A stretch of DNA of 49,767 nucleotides from Syntrophaceae bacterium UBA7520. GTDB lineage: Bacteria; Desulfobacterota; Syntrophia; Syntrophales; Smithellaceae. A program made the translations under genes and the position numbers. Below, one piece after another: positions 18,252-26,043 of this stretch. The stretch's first letter is position 1. Each line of letters starts with the position of its first letter. The stretch lies in the NCBI GenBank assembly GCA_002478265.1, contig DLNC01000036.1:1-49767 (forward strand). Direction: 5' to 3'. The notes under the pieces were generated by a model that did no database searches, was not told the DNA's origin, and saw only the letters and a list, made by a program, of their open reading frames with translations.

Positions 18252-18401
18252 ATGAAGAAGTTATTGGCCATTATGCTTTGTGTGCTTTTTGTTGCTTCTT
18301 TTGCATTTGTTGGTTGCAAAAAAGAAGAACCGAAACCGGCAGAAGCTCCTGCATCCGAAGCTCCGGCTGCAGCACCGGCACCTGCTGAACCTGCGAAATA
18401 A
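18252..18401 (+). CDS. Small Pro/Ala-rich lipoprotein
   Basis: A 49-residue ORF. A basic N-terminus (MKKLL), a hydrophobic core and the lipobox-like FVGC put the lipidated cysteine at residue 22. The mature part is only 28 residues: CKKEEPKP followed by Ala-Pro-Glu repeats. An AAAGGAGG site lies 9 nt before the ATG; an in-frame GTG directly before it is an alternative start. Its own promoter and terminator make it a complete single-gene unit. The function is unknown; a tiny outer-membrane lipoprotein is the simplest reading. Confidence 0.85.
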   Translation: MKKLLAIMLCVLFVASFAFVGCKKEEPKPAEAPASEAPAAAPAPAEPAK

Positions 18402-18430
18402 TAAAACCCAATAGGGCACAGGTTAAAAAG

Positions 18431-18467
18431 AAACCGGGTATCCGCAAAACGGGTGCCCGGTTTTTTT
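18431..18467 (+). terminator. Intrinsic terminator of the small lipoprotein gene
   Basis: The arms AAACCGGGTATCCG and CGGGTGCCCGGTTT (14 bp with G-T pairs) around the loop CAAAA are followed by a run of T. It begins 29 nt after the stop codon. Confidence 0.9.
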
Positions 18468-18476
18468 GTCTTAAGA

Positions 18477-18505
18477 TGGATATATAAATAAAAATATGCT
18501 ATAAG
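18477..18505 (+). promoter_or_regulatory. Candidate promoter of the YtxH-like operon
   Basis: TGGATA (18477-18482), 17-nt spacer, TATAAG (18500-18505) with TGC before the -10. It lies between the lipoprotein terminator and the YtxH-like gene. The -35 is imperfect. Confidence 0.4.
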
Positions 18506-18615
18506 ATAACCATAAATAATTAGCTTTATTAAAGTAGCGACGCAGCCCAGAATAAACCAGCGAACTTATTAATCATGGCTGACTTTATTTTATTTGCCAG
18601 TCCAAGGAGGTGTTT

Positions 18616-18990
18616 ATGTCGCAAAACGGCGGCGACTTTTTCAAGGGTTTGATTTTCGGCGGTCTGATCGGCGCGCTACTGGGTATTTTGTACGCGCCCA
18701 AAAGCGGCCGGGAAACGCGCGAAGATCTTACCCATAAAGCTGATGAATTTATTGCCAAAGCAAAGGAAGAGTTGGAGAAAAACAGGGAAAATTATGAAGC
18801 GGCACTTGGCCGTATCAAAAAAGTGAGCTCATCAGTAAAGGGCAGGGCGTTAAAGGCGGAAGAGAAAATAAGCAAGCTTGCCTTATCAGGAAAAAAAGAA
18901 GCGCAGGAAAGAAAGAAAAAATTACAAAAGGCGCTGGATGCGGGCGTCGCCGCTTACCGGGGAGAAAAGCGCAAAAAGAAACGAGCTTAA
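18616..18990 (+). CDS. YtxH-like protein (general-stress type)
   Basis: 124 aa. A hydrophobic Gly-rich helix (FFKGLIFGGLIGALLGILYAP, about 8-28) is followed by KSGRETREDL, the characteristic YtxH/GvpP motif. A long charged, helical, Lys/Glu-rich tail ends in KRKKKRA. The ATG at 18616 is preferred over a GTG two codons upstream, because AAGGAGG lies 5 nt before the ATG and overlaps the GTG. It is followed by a DUF948-like gene, a pairing often seen for these membrane-anchored coiled-coil proteins. The molecular role is not established. Confidence 0.85.
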   Translation: MSQNGGDFFKGLIFGGLIGALLGILYAPKSGRETREDLTHKADEFIAKAKEELEKNRENYEAALGRIKKVSSSVKGRALKAEEKISKLALSGKKEAQERKKKLQKALDAGVAAYRGEKRKKKRA

Positions 18991-19009
18991 TTACAGAAGG
19001 GTGTGATAT

Positions 19010-19399
19010 ATGGGTTTGGAAACTTTTTTGCTGATTGTTGTTGTTATTCTGGTCGCGCTTTTGGTGATTTGTTTGCCGATTATCTGGCAGGTATGGCGAA
19101 CGGTAAAAAACGCATCTGTGGCTTTGGAGGTTCTCAACAAAACCTTGCCGGCCATTTTGAAAAATGTTGAGGAAATGACCGGGAACATCAATAACTCCAC
19201 CACGACGATAAATAATGAAGTTCAGACCATCTCCGCTGCTTTAAACAGATTTTATTCGGCGACCAGCGGCATTATCGGCGACGTCCGCAGTCTCTCTCCC
19301 CACGCGGTGAAAGGTTCTTTTCTGCAGCTAATCAGCAACGGGCTGGCCATTATTAAGGGCGCGCGCGTTTTTCTCGATGTTTTTTTAAGCAAAAAATAG
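19010..19399 (+). CDS. DUF948-like membrane-anchored protein
   Basis: 129 aa. One N-terminal membrane helix (FLLIVVVILVALLVICLPIIW, about 6-26) is followed by a helical region with VALEVLNKTLPAILKNVEEM and repeated polar N/T residues, as in DUF948 proteins. A hydrophobic C-terminal segment follows (GLAIIKGARVFLDVFL). It sits 19 nt after the YtxH-like gene in the same operon. Family assignment is by overall pattern; the function is unknown. Confidence 0.7.
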   Translation: MGLETFLLIVVVILVALLVICLPIIWQVWRTVKNASVALEVLNKTLPAILKNVEEMTGNINNSTTTINNEVQTISAALNRFYSATSGIIGDVRSLSPHAVKGSFLQLISNGLAIIKGARVFLDVFLSKK

Positions 19400-19413
19400 C
19401 CAGATTCGAATAA

Positions 19414-19878
19414 ATGGGCAAGGTAACTTATTCCAGCAAATGGGGTCGCGTCAAAGCTCAGACGAAGGAAAGCGCCACGGGGAAGAATCTGCAAACAGCG
19501 CAAGACGCGGTGCGTTCAATGAAGCAGAGCCAGAAACTTCCGGCAGAGGAAGACTACCGCGAAAGGTCGCTGGCCATTCACGGGTTGGTTTGCGCGCGTT
19601 GCGGGCGTGAATTTGATCAGGCCAAAAGACATTTACTGACCGTCCATCACAAAGACGGCAATCATCATTATAATCCAAGCGACGGCAGTAACTGGGAAAA
19701 TCTCTGCGTTTACTGCCATGAAGATGTGCACAGCCGCGCGGTAACGGCTGATTATCTGGGCGAAAATCTTTCTACCAAGGAAGTTGCTGTGGTTTATGAA
19801 GATGAATCCAAGGGCGAAACTTTTGGCTTGATGGCTGAAAAGCTCAAAAAGGCCCTGCAAAAAGACAAGCAAAAATAG
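19414..19878 (+). CDS. YajD-like HNH nuclease
   Basis: 154 aa. The HNH/zinc core spans about residues 50-105: CARCGREFD, then HLLTVHHKDGNHHYNPSDGSNWENL, CVYCHEDVHSR. This provides two CxxC zinc pairs and the HH...N...H catalytic pattern of the YajD family. The N-terminus is basic (SKWGRVKAQTKE). The nuclease substrate is not known. It may be the third gene of the YtxH-like operon (14-nt gap) although no clear ribosome site is visible. Its stop lies 4 nt from the stop of the converging zinc-ribbon gene. Confidence 0.85.
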   Translation: MGKVTYSSKWGRVKAQTKESATGKNLQTAQDAVRSMKQSQKLPAEEDYRERSLAIHGLVCARCGREFDQAKRHLLTVHHKDGNHHYNPSDGSNWENLCVYCHEDVHSRAVTADYLGENLSTKEVAVVYEDESKGETFGLMAEKLKKALQKDKQK

Positions 19879-19882
19879 AAAA

Positions 19883-20080
19883 TTAATCAAACAGCAGTTT
19901 TAAATCAGTTTTTTCCTTGACCAGCTTATCACCCACTGAACAGCCGCAGCGCACGCAGCTGTAATCATATTTCTCTCCCTGGGGCAGAATTAGCAAAAGT
20001 TTTTTCCTCACCGGCACCGCTTTTTTGCATTGCGGGCAAAATAACTCGGTCGCGTCAAAATCGGAAAAGGAATTTTTCAT
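19883..20080 (-). CDS. Small zinc-ribbon protein
   Basis: 65 aa. Two CxxC knuckles, CPQC (residues 15-18) and CVRC (about 42-45) plus a further Cys, form a probable zinc ribbon; the rest is short and charged. No signal or membrane segment. The ATG overlaps the nadE stop in an ATGA motif, so translation is coupled to nadE. I do not recognise a named family. Confidence 0.7.
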   Translation of the reverse strand: MKNSFSDFDATELFCPQCKKAVPVRKKLLLILPQGEKYDYSCVRCGCSVGDKLVKEKTDLKLLFD

Positions 20081-22140
20081 TTCTCTTTATCAGGAATCTT
20101 TTCCCAGTTTTCCAGCCAGACTGACGCTTCGCTGTCGCTGGGCGCGCGCCAGTCACCGCGCGGGGAAAGCGACCCACCGGAGCCGACTTTCGGCCCGTTG
20201 GGAATGCAGGAGCGCTTATACTGGGATGTTTTAAAAAATTTATATAAATAAACACGCAGCCATTTTTTTATTTCTTTCAGCGTGTAAGCTTTCCTCTTTG
20301 CGGGTGGAATATCCGGCCAGAGGCCTTTATTTTTATCCCGCCAGGCGCAATAGGCCAGAAAGGCCACTTTCGTCGGCAGATAGCCGAAGCGGGTGATATA
20401 AAAATTATTGAAGTCCTGCAATTCATAAGGGCCGATGGTTTCTTCGGTCTTCTGGTGCGGTTTTTCGTCGATTTTTCCTGGCACAAGCTCAGGAGAAATT
20501 TCCGTGTCGAGTATATCAAGGAGAGTTTGCGAAACTTCCGGGGAAAATTGATCCGTGGATGCCACCCAGCGGATTAAGTGCTGGATGAGTGTCTTGGGAA
20601 CGCTGACATTCACATTGTAATGCGACATATGATCGCCGATGCCGTATGTTGTCCAACCCAAAGCCAACTCGCTTAAGTCGCCAGTGCCCACCACCAGCGC
20701 TTCTCTCATATTGGCCAGGCGGAAAAGATGCGCGGCGCGCTGCCCCGCCTGGACATTTTCAAAAGCGATATCGTAAACCTTTTTGCCGCTGGCAAAGGGA
20801 TGCTTTATGTCTTTGAACACCTGCATGCAGGCGGGTTTGATATCCACTTCATTGGCTTCCACTCCCAGCGCCTTCATCAGTTTGTGGGCATTCTGATAGG
20901 TTTTGGCGGAAGTGGCAAAACCCGGCATCGTGTAGGCCTTGATGTTTTTGCGCGGCAGTTTGAGAATATCCATTGTTTTGGCCGCCACCATCAGGGCATG
21001 CGTGGAATCAAGCCCTCCGGATATTCCGATAACCAGGTTTTTAACATTGGACGCTTTCAGTCGTTTAGCCAGCCCCTGCACCTGGATATTGTAGGCTTCA
21101 TAGCAGCGCAAATCACGCTGGGTGAGATCCGCCGGAATGTAAGGGTAACGGGGATATTCACGCTTCAGCAGGATACGGTCGCCAAATGTATCCACATGGA
21201 ATTCCACCTTACGGAAAGAGCAGATTTTTTGCCTGTGGGCCATCGTGTTTTGGCTGAAGGTGTTTAATCTCATTCTGTCCTGCGCGAGACGGTCCAGGTC
21301 TATATCGGAGTAAATAATCTGCGCCTGCGCAGAAAAGCGGGCGGACTCGGCCAGGAGATTTCCATTTTCATAAATCAGGGCGTGTCCGTCCCAGGCCAGA
21401 TCCGTGGTGGATTCTCCTGCGCCTGCCGCGGCGTAAAGATAAGCGGCCACGCAGCGCGCGGACTGATTGGCGGCCAGCTGGTGACGATATTCGGATTTGC
21501 CGATGGTGATGTTGGAGGCGGATAAATTGCCGATGACGGTCGCTCCGGCCAGCGCGGCGTATGAGGAGGGCGGCGAAGGCACCCAGACGTCTTCACAGAT
21601 TTCCAGAAAGAAATTAAAATGGTCGATATTCACAGACTGGAAAATAATATCATTGCCGAAGGGGATATTCTTTTGTCCGGCCAGATCAATGGATGCTGAT
21701 ATTGCCGCGTCCGCCGGAGTGAATTGCCGTCCTTCGTAAAATTCGCGGTAGTTGGGAAGGTATGATTTTACCGCCACGCCCAGAATGCTGCCGCGGTAAA
21801 AAACAACGGCGCAGTTGAAAAGCCGAAAATCAACCTGCAGGGGCGCGCCCACGGCGATGATCAGATTTATTTTTTCCGAGGCCTTTTTAATGATCCCCAG
21901 CGCTTCGCGCACCGCCTGCAAAACAGCATCCTGGTGAAACAAATCTTCATTGGAATAGGCGGAAAGCCCCAATTCCGGGAAAATCGCGAAGATGGCCTTG
22001 CGCGCGGCCGCTTCGCGCGCCAGCTCTAAGGTTTTTTGGGTATTGAAGGAAACATCGGCAACTTTCAGCTCCGGGATACAAACCGCCGCGCGGATGAAAC
22101 CATGGCTGTACAGATTGAAAAAATCTTTTTTTTGCGGCAT
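20077..22140 (-). CDS. nadE: Glutamine-dependent NAD+ synthetase
   Basis: Last step of NAD synthesis: amidation of deamido-NAD with ammonia from glutamine. 687 aa with two domains. The nitrilase-type glutaminase (about 10-300) has Glu in IFPELGLSAYS, Lys in VKSYLPNYREF and nucleophile Cys182 in LEICEDVWV. The NAD synthase domain (about 350-670) has the ATP loop ISGGLDSTHAL and GTGDLSELALGW. The length matches the long glutamine-dependent form. It lies 4 nt after folE2 in the operon queD-folE2-nadE-zinc ribbon. Confidence 0.96.
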   Translation of the reverse strand: MPQKKDFFNLYSHGFIRAAVCIPELKVADVSFNTQKTLELAREAAARKAIFAIFPELGLSAYSNEDLFHQDAVLQAVREALGIIKKASEKINLIIAVGAPLQVDFRLFNCAVVFYRGSILGVAVKSYLPNYREFYEGRQFTPADAAISASIDLAGQKNIPFGNDIIFQSVNIDHFNFFLEICEDVWVPSPPSSYAALAGATVIGNLSASNITIGKSEYRHQLAANQSARCVAAYLYAAAGAGESTTDLAWDGHALIYENGNLLAESARFSAQAQIIYSDIDLDRLAQDRMRLNTFSQNTMAHRQKICSFRKVEFHVDTFGDRILLKREYPRYPYIPADLTQRDLRCYEAYNIQVQGLAKRLKASNVKNLVIGISGGLDSTHALMVAAKTMDILKLPRKNIKAYTMPGFATSAKTYQNAHKLMKALGVEANEVDIKPACMQVFKDIKHPFASGKKVYDIAFENVQAGQRAAHLFRLANMREALVVGTGDLSELALGWTTYGIGDHMSHYNVNVSVPKTLIQHLIRWVASTDQFSPEVSQTLLDILDTEISPELVPGKIDEKPHQKTEETIGPYELQDFNNFYITRFGYLPTKVAFLAYCAWRDKNKGLWPDIPPAKRKAYTLKEIKKWLRVYLYKFFKTSQYKRSCIPNGPKVGSGGSLSPRGDWRAPSDSEASVWLENWEKIPDKEK

Positions 22141-22144
22141 GATT

Positions 22145-22912
22145 TTATCCCTTTTCTAAATAGGCATAGGCGCTGTGGTTGTGAATGCTTTCAAGGTTTT
22201 CCGCCTCGATGCTGTACCAGTCAAAAGTGGCGTCTTCATTCAGTTTTACCGCGATGCTGCGCACGACGTCTTCCACGAACTTCGGATTCTGATAAGCCCT
22301 TTCCGTGACGTATTTTTCATCCGTGCGCTTTAAGAGAGAGTATACCTCACCACTGGCCGAGTCTTCCACTGTTTTTATAACATCCTCTATCCAGAAAAAT
22401 TTGTTGAAGCGCACTCTGACGGTGACGATGCCACGCTGATTGTGCGCGCCGAATTTGCTGATTTCCCGCGAGCAGGGGCAGACGGTGGTGACCGGCACGG
22501 TCACGCCGACTAAAAAATCCGTTTTTTCGGCGTTATTTTCTCCGGCGAAAAGGCAGCGGTATTCCATCAGGCTTTTGGCGCCGGAAACCGGAGCCGTTTT
22601 TTCGATGAAGTAAGGAAATTCTATTTCCATGTGCGCCGATTGCGCGTGCAGTTTTTGCCTGATTTTTTCCAGAATCGATTGAAAAGTTTTGATGCTGATC
22701 TGCCCCTGAAATTCGTTGAGCACTTCGATAAAGCGGCTCATATGCGTGCCTTTGAAGTGCCGCGGCAGATTGACGTACATATTGATGCTGGCGTTGACCG
22801 GCTGCGTGCCGCGCGCGCGATCGAGCACAATCAGCGGGTACTTGATGTTTTTTACGCCCACTTTTTCGATATCAATATTGCGGAAGTCTTTCTGATTTTG
22901 GATGTCAATCAT
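22145..22912 (-). CDS. folE2: GTP cyclohydrolase FolE2 (type IB)
   Basis: Converts GTP to dihydroneopterin triphosphate, the entry to folate and to 7-deazaguanine (preQ0/queuosine) synthesis. 255 aa. The conserved VTTVCPCSREISKFGAHNQRG contains the metal-binding cysteine (Cys145/Cys147), and the C-terminal IEAENLESIHNHSAYA is also characteristic. It replaces the zinc enzyme FolE1. Its position directly after queD points to a queuosine role in addition to folate (inference). Confidence 0.95.
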   Translation of the reverse strand: MIDIQNQKDFRNIDIEKVGVKNIKYPLIVLDRARGTQPVNASINMYVNLPRHFKGTHMSRFIEVLNEFQGQISIKTFQSILEKIRQKLHAQSAHMEIEFPYFIEKTAPVSGAKSLMEYRCLFAGENNAEKTDFLVGVTVPVTTVCPCSREISKFGAHNQRGIVTVRVRFNKFFWIEDVIKTVEDSASGEVYSLLKRTDEKYVTERAYQNPKFVEDVVRSIAVKLNEDATFDWYSIEAENLESIHNHSAYAYLEKG

Positions 22913-22985
22913 TTTTTATCAGCTACCAAGGCCAAAGTCGAAAGACTGAAGTTTTGTTTATTCTTTACCCTTAGGTCTTCAGCCT

Positions 22986-23369
22986 TCAGTCTGTATTCTG
23001 ACCCCCTTTAAAAGTCACATACGCGTTTTCCGATTCCCAAACTTTTACACGTGTTACTTTTACTCCTTCTTTTTTTGCCAGAGGAGATATTTTTTCGGCA
23101 ATAAAACGGGCGACGTTTTCCGCGGAGGGATTCAGTTTGGCAAAAAAGGGAATTTGGTTGAGATGCTTGTGATCGATTTCCTCGAAAATATCGTTCAGCC
23201 ACTGTTTCACCAGGCGAAAATCAATCAACAGGCCAGACTGGTTTAACTTATCCGCCCCCACACTTAATTCCACTTTAAAATTGTGGCCGTGCAATTCCTC
23301 GCATTTTCCGCCCACCTGCGCCAGAAGATGCGCCGCGGAAAATGATTTTATTATGGTAACTTCATACAT
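22986..23369 (-). CDS. queD: 6-carboxy-tetrahydropterin synthase
   Basis: Second preQ0 step, turning dihydroneopterin triphosphate into 6-carboxy-5,6,7,8-tetrahydropterin. 127 aa, normal. Zinc ligands are His14 (FSAAHLL) and His27/His29 (LHGHN), with catalytic Cys23 in GGKCEELHGHN. DHKHLNQ and WESENAYVTF complete the signature. First gene of queD-folE2-nadE. The last few codons run into a short repeat-rich spacer (22943-22992). Confidence 0.95.
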   Translation of the reverse strand: MYEVTIIKSFSAAHLLAQVGGKCEELHGHNFKVELSVGADKLNQSGLLIDFRLVKQWLNDIFEEIDHKHLNQIPFFAKLNPSAENVARFIAEKISPLAKKEGVKVTRVKVWESENAYVTFKGGQNTD

Positions 23370-23653
23370 GTCTTATATTCCTCAATTTTATTTATGCCTT
23401 TACTATCACACTTTAAAATAGGGAGAAAAGGTTTTATTTGGCTGTCCGGTAATTTTTCGATATCATTAATTTTTTTTACCTGATAAAGGCACGGTTAAGT
23501 TTCAATAGGTGAATTTTGCAGATATCCGGTGAAAATCCCCATTTTTTCCATAAAAAGATTTTTTCCTATCTATGGTATAAATTTATTATACTCGTTATTG
23601 CCTGAAATTATGGAGAAAATTATTTTTATGGGGCTATCAGCTGTAAATGCTTT
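23370..23653. other. Intergenic region between queD and pilA
   Basis: Part of the 445-base divergent gap between queD and pilA. The queD-proximal 280 bases are AT-rich; I see no gene and no convincing sigma-70 promoter for queD. The pilA-proximal part holds the sigma-54 element listed separately. Confidence 0.4.
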
Positions 23654-23670
23654 TTGGCATATCAATTGCT
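23654..23670 (+). promoter_or_regulatory. Sigma-54 (RpoN) promoter of the pilin gene
   Basis: TTGGCATATCAATTGCT matches the -24/-12 consensus YTGGCACRNNNNTTGCW at every fixed position except C to T after TGGCA, with the correct GG-to-GC spacing. The start of transcription would be near 23681, leaving a leader of about 130 nt. Pilin genes of this group are commonly under RpoN and PilR control (family knowledge). No activator gene is in the window. Confidence 0.8.
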
Positions 23671-23814
23671 TATGTATTATCGGAACGGATAAAAAAGCAA
23701 TAAATATGAGGAGGAAGAGACAAAATTAACGGCTAGACAAATTTTGTAAAATGGTGTAACAAAACAGCGAAACAAAACAAAAAATTAAGAGTTATTTTAA
23801 GGAGGAGAAACATT

Positions 23815-24222
23815 ATGTTAAAGCTTTTTACTAAAAAAGAGGGCCAAAAAGGCTTCACCTTGGTGGAATTGATGATTGTCGTGGCGATCATCGGTATTCT
23901 GGCGGCCATTGCCATTCCGCAGTTTTCGGCTTACCGCAAAAGAGGTTGGGCAGCGTCAGTAAATACAGACACAAAAAATTTCTATACAGCGGTAGCCGCC
24001 TGGATTGTGGATCATCCTAATGCAGTGGCTCAACCTGCTCTTGCTGATGTGGAAGCGGCAGGTTATACGGCGTCGCAAGGAGTAACTTGTGATTTTGATA
24101 ACTGGGGTAGTATAAGCGATTACGTAATTGCCTGTGAAGGACTTGCAGCATGGGATCTTGCCGTGTCTATTGCTCAGATGAATGCGAATGGTGAATTCAC
24201 ACAGGCCAAGGCCAGCAACTAA
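23815..24222 (+). CDS. pilA: Type IV pilin (PilA-like)
   Basis: Major-pilin-like protein, 135 aa. A 13-residue basic leader ends at the prepilin peptidase site G|FTLVELMIVVAIIG. Mature Phe1 and Glu5 and the hydrophobic helix are intact, then IPQFSAYRKRGW. The mature chain is 122 residues, with two cysteines (79 and 94) that could form the usual C-terminal loop. It has 13 aromatic residues, including positions 1, 24, 27 and 32, matching the aromatic positions of the short Geobacter pilin. An AAGGAGG site precedes the ATG. Sigma-54 promoter upstream, terminator downstream. Confidence 0.93.
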   Translation: MLKLFTKKEGQKGFTLVELMIVVAIIGILAAIAIPQFSAYRKRGWAASVNTDTKNFYTAVAAWIVDHPNAVAQPALADVEAAGYTASQGVTCDFDNWGSISDYVIACEGLAAWDLAVSIAQMNANGEFTQAKASN

Positions 24223-24252
24223 AAAAACTTAATTCACAGCAAGTCGGATTTT

Positions 24253-24287
24253 ACAAAAAAGGGCGTTTTTAAAACGCCCTTTTTTGT
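24253..24287 (+). terminator. Intrinsic terminator downstream of pilA
   Basis: The near-perfect palindrome ACAAAAAAGGGCGTTTT / AAAACGCCCTTTTTTGT carries its own T tract. It ends where the first possible GTG of the next gene begins. Some read-through into the glycosyltransferase genes is needed unless they have their own promoter. Confidence 0.88.
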
Positions 24288-24321
24288 GAGTCTTTTAGGT
24301 TTGTTGAAGAGGGGGCAGGCT

Positions 24322-26043
24322 GTGTTACTGCGTTACAAAGACAATGTAATAGTTATTATTTTTCTTGCTGTTTTGGTTTTGGTGACTTATTGGCCCGTTC
24401 AGCATTATCACGAGTTTAATAATTTCGACGATTTTGTTTATATCACCAACAATCCTTCTCTTCAGCAGGGCATAACTTTAAAAAACATCAAAACCGCTTT
24501 TGCCGATATCAGTGTAGGGCACTGGCATCCCATTACGTGGCTTTCGCACATGCTGGATTGCCAGATCTTCCGTTTGAATGCCGGCGGCCACCATTGGACA
24601 AGTGTCATCATCCATCTGATTAATGCCGCCTTGCTTTTTTTATTTCTAAATTTCGCTACGGGCGCCGTCGGGCGCAGCGCGTTTGTAGCGGCGTTATTTG
24701 CCGTTCACCCGATAAACGTAGAGTCAGTGGCCTGGATTGCCGAACGCAAAAATGTTTTGAGCACTTTTTTCTGGCTGGCTACGATGCTGCTCTATTTATG
24801 GTATGTGAAAAAACCGGTTATGGCGCGCTATCTTTGCGTGCTCGCGAGTTTTATTTTGGGATTGATGACCAAATCCATGCTGGTCACGTTGCCCTTTGTT
24901 TTGTTACTTCTCGATTATTGGCCGCTTAAGCGCGTAATCATATCGCCGTGTAATGAAGGAGACAAAAGCTTTTCCTGGGTTAGTGAGAGAAAAACAATAA
25001 GCTACCTTTTTGCAGAAAAAATTCCTTTCTTTGTGATCTCGGCCGTTTTTTCCTTTGTAGCTTTTTATGCTGCTCATGCGGTAGGCACGCTTTCCGGCCC
25101 GGAAAGAGTTTCTTTTTATAATATATTTTCGAATGTTGTTAATTCTTATGTTCTTTATATTAAAAAGCTTTTTCTACCTTTTGACCTGGCGGTGCTTTAT
25201 CCCTACAATTTTAATATACCGCTTGGGCAGGCAGTATTCGCTTTATTTTTAATCATGGCGCTGACTTTCTTAACGCTGAAGTTTTGGCGTCGATTTCCAT
25301 ATTTGCTTTTCGGCTGGCTGTTTTATCTGGGCACCTTAGTGCCGGTGATCGGAATTGTGCCCGCCGGCCCCCAGGCGATGGCCGACCGATATGCCTATGT
25401 GACGTTTATTGGTTTGTTTATAATGCTCGCTTGGGGCGGCAATGATTTGCTCAAAAAATATGTTTCCCGAACTTTTATCGCAGCAGCGGGATTGGCGGTT
25501 ATCGTCCTGTTAATCATTCCTGCGCACTGTCAGGTAAAAACATGGGAAAATAGCTATACCTTGTGGAAACGGGCTTTGGCCGTAGCAAAAGAAAATTATA
25601 TTCCCCATAAGAATTTAAGCGTGTATTTATTGAACAATAACCGGGATGATGAGGGCATTTATCACGTGCGCAGAGCTATTGAACTTAAAGGTAATGACGC
25701 TGGTTTGTATAACAATTTAGGCATGGCCTTATTTAAAGTAGGGAAAAGGGATGAGGCGTTTTCGGCATGGCATAAAGCCCTCGAATTAGACCCTGGAAAT
25801 ATTCGCGCGGTTGCTAACCTGGCTAAAGCTTACCTGACGGTGGGCAAAATGGATGAGGCAGAAAAATATTTACGTCGTGCAATAGTGCTGGGCAACCAAA
25901 AAATCACTAAAGCGCAGGATAAATATGACTCATTGCACATAGTTTATTACCTTTTGGCGGATATTCTCAAGAAGAAAGGCAAACATCAAGAAGCCAAGCA
26001 TTATCTTCAAGAAAGCAAAAGAATATTTAACGAAAGATTTTGA
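24322..26043 (+). CDS. GT-C-type membrane glycosyltransferase-like protein with TPR repeats
   Basis: Polytopic inner-membrane protein of the bacterial TMTC/PMT-like group. Coordinates give 573 aa from the preferred GTG (GAGGGGG 6 nt before it). A GTG at 24286 would add 12 residues but lies in the pilA terminator. After the first helix come FNNFDDFVY, with the acidic pair expected of a GT-C active site, and HWHPITWLSHMLDCQIF. AVHPINVESVAWIAERKNVLS and LMTKSMLVTLPFVLLLLDYWP follow, then more helices to about 400. The C-terminal 130 residues hold TPR repeats (KALELDPGNIRAVANLAKAY). Such proteins use polyprenyl-phosphate sugars to glycosylate exported proteins (family knowledge); the substrate here is unknown. 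It follows pilA. Confidence 0.75.
   Translation: MLLRYKDNVIVIIFLAVLVLVTYWPVQHYHEFNNFDDFVYITNNPSLQQGITLKNIKTAFADISVGHWHPITWLSHMLDCQIFRLNAGGHHWTSVIIHLINAALLFLFLNFATGAVGRSAFVAALFAVHPINVESVAWIAERKNVLSTFFWLATMLLYLWYVKKPVMARYLCVLASFILGLMTKSMLVTLPFVLLLLDYWPLKRVIISPCNEGDKSFSWVSERKTISYLFAEKIPFFVISAVFSFVAFYAAHAVGTLSGPERVSFYNIFSNVVNSYVLYIKKLFLPFDLAVLYPYNFNIPLGQAVFALFLIMALTFLTLKFWRRFPYLLFGWLFYLGTLVPVIGIVPAGPQAMADRYAYVTFIGLFIMLAWGGNDLLKKYVSRTFIAAAGLAVIVLLIIPAHCQVKTWENSYTLWKRALAVAKENYIPHKNLSVYLLNNNRDDEGIYHVRRAIELKGNDAGLYNNLGMALFKVGKRDEAFSAWHKALELDPGNIRAVANLAKAYLTVGKMDEAEKYLRRAIVLGNQKITKAQDKYDSLHIVYYLLADILKKKGKHQEAKHYLQESKRIFNERF

Noticed and set aside
23671..23814. Possible c-di-GMP riboswitch in the pilA leader
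   Set aside because: Such elements occur upstream of related genes, so I looked for the conserved GEMM core sequences and did not find them.
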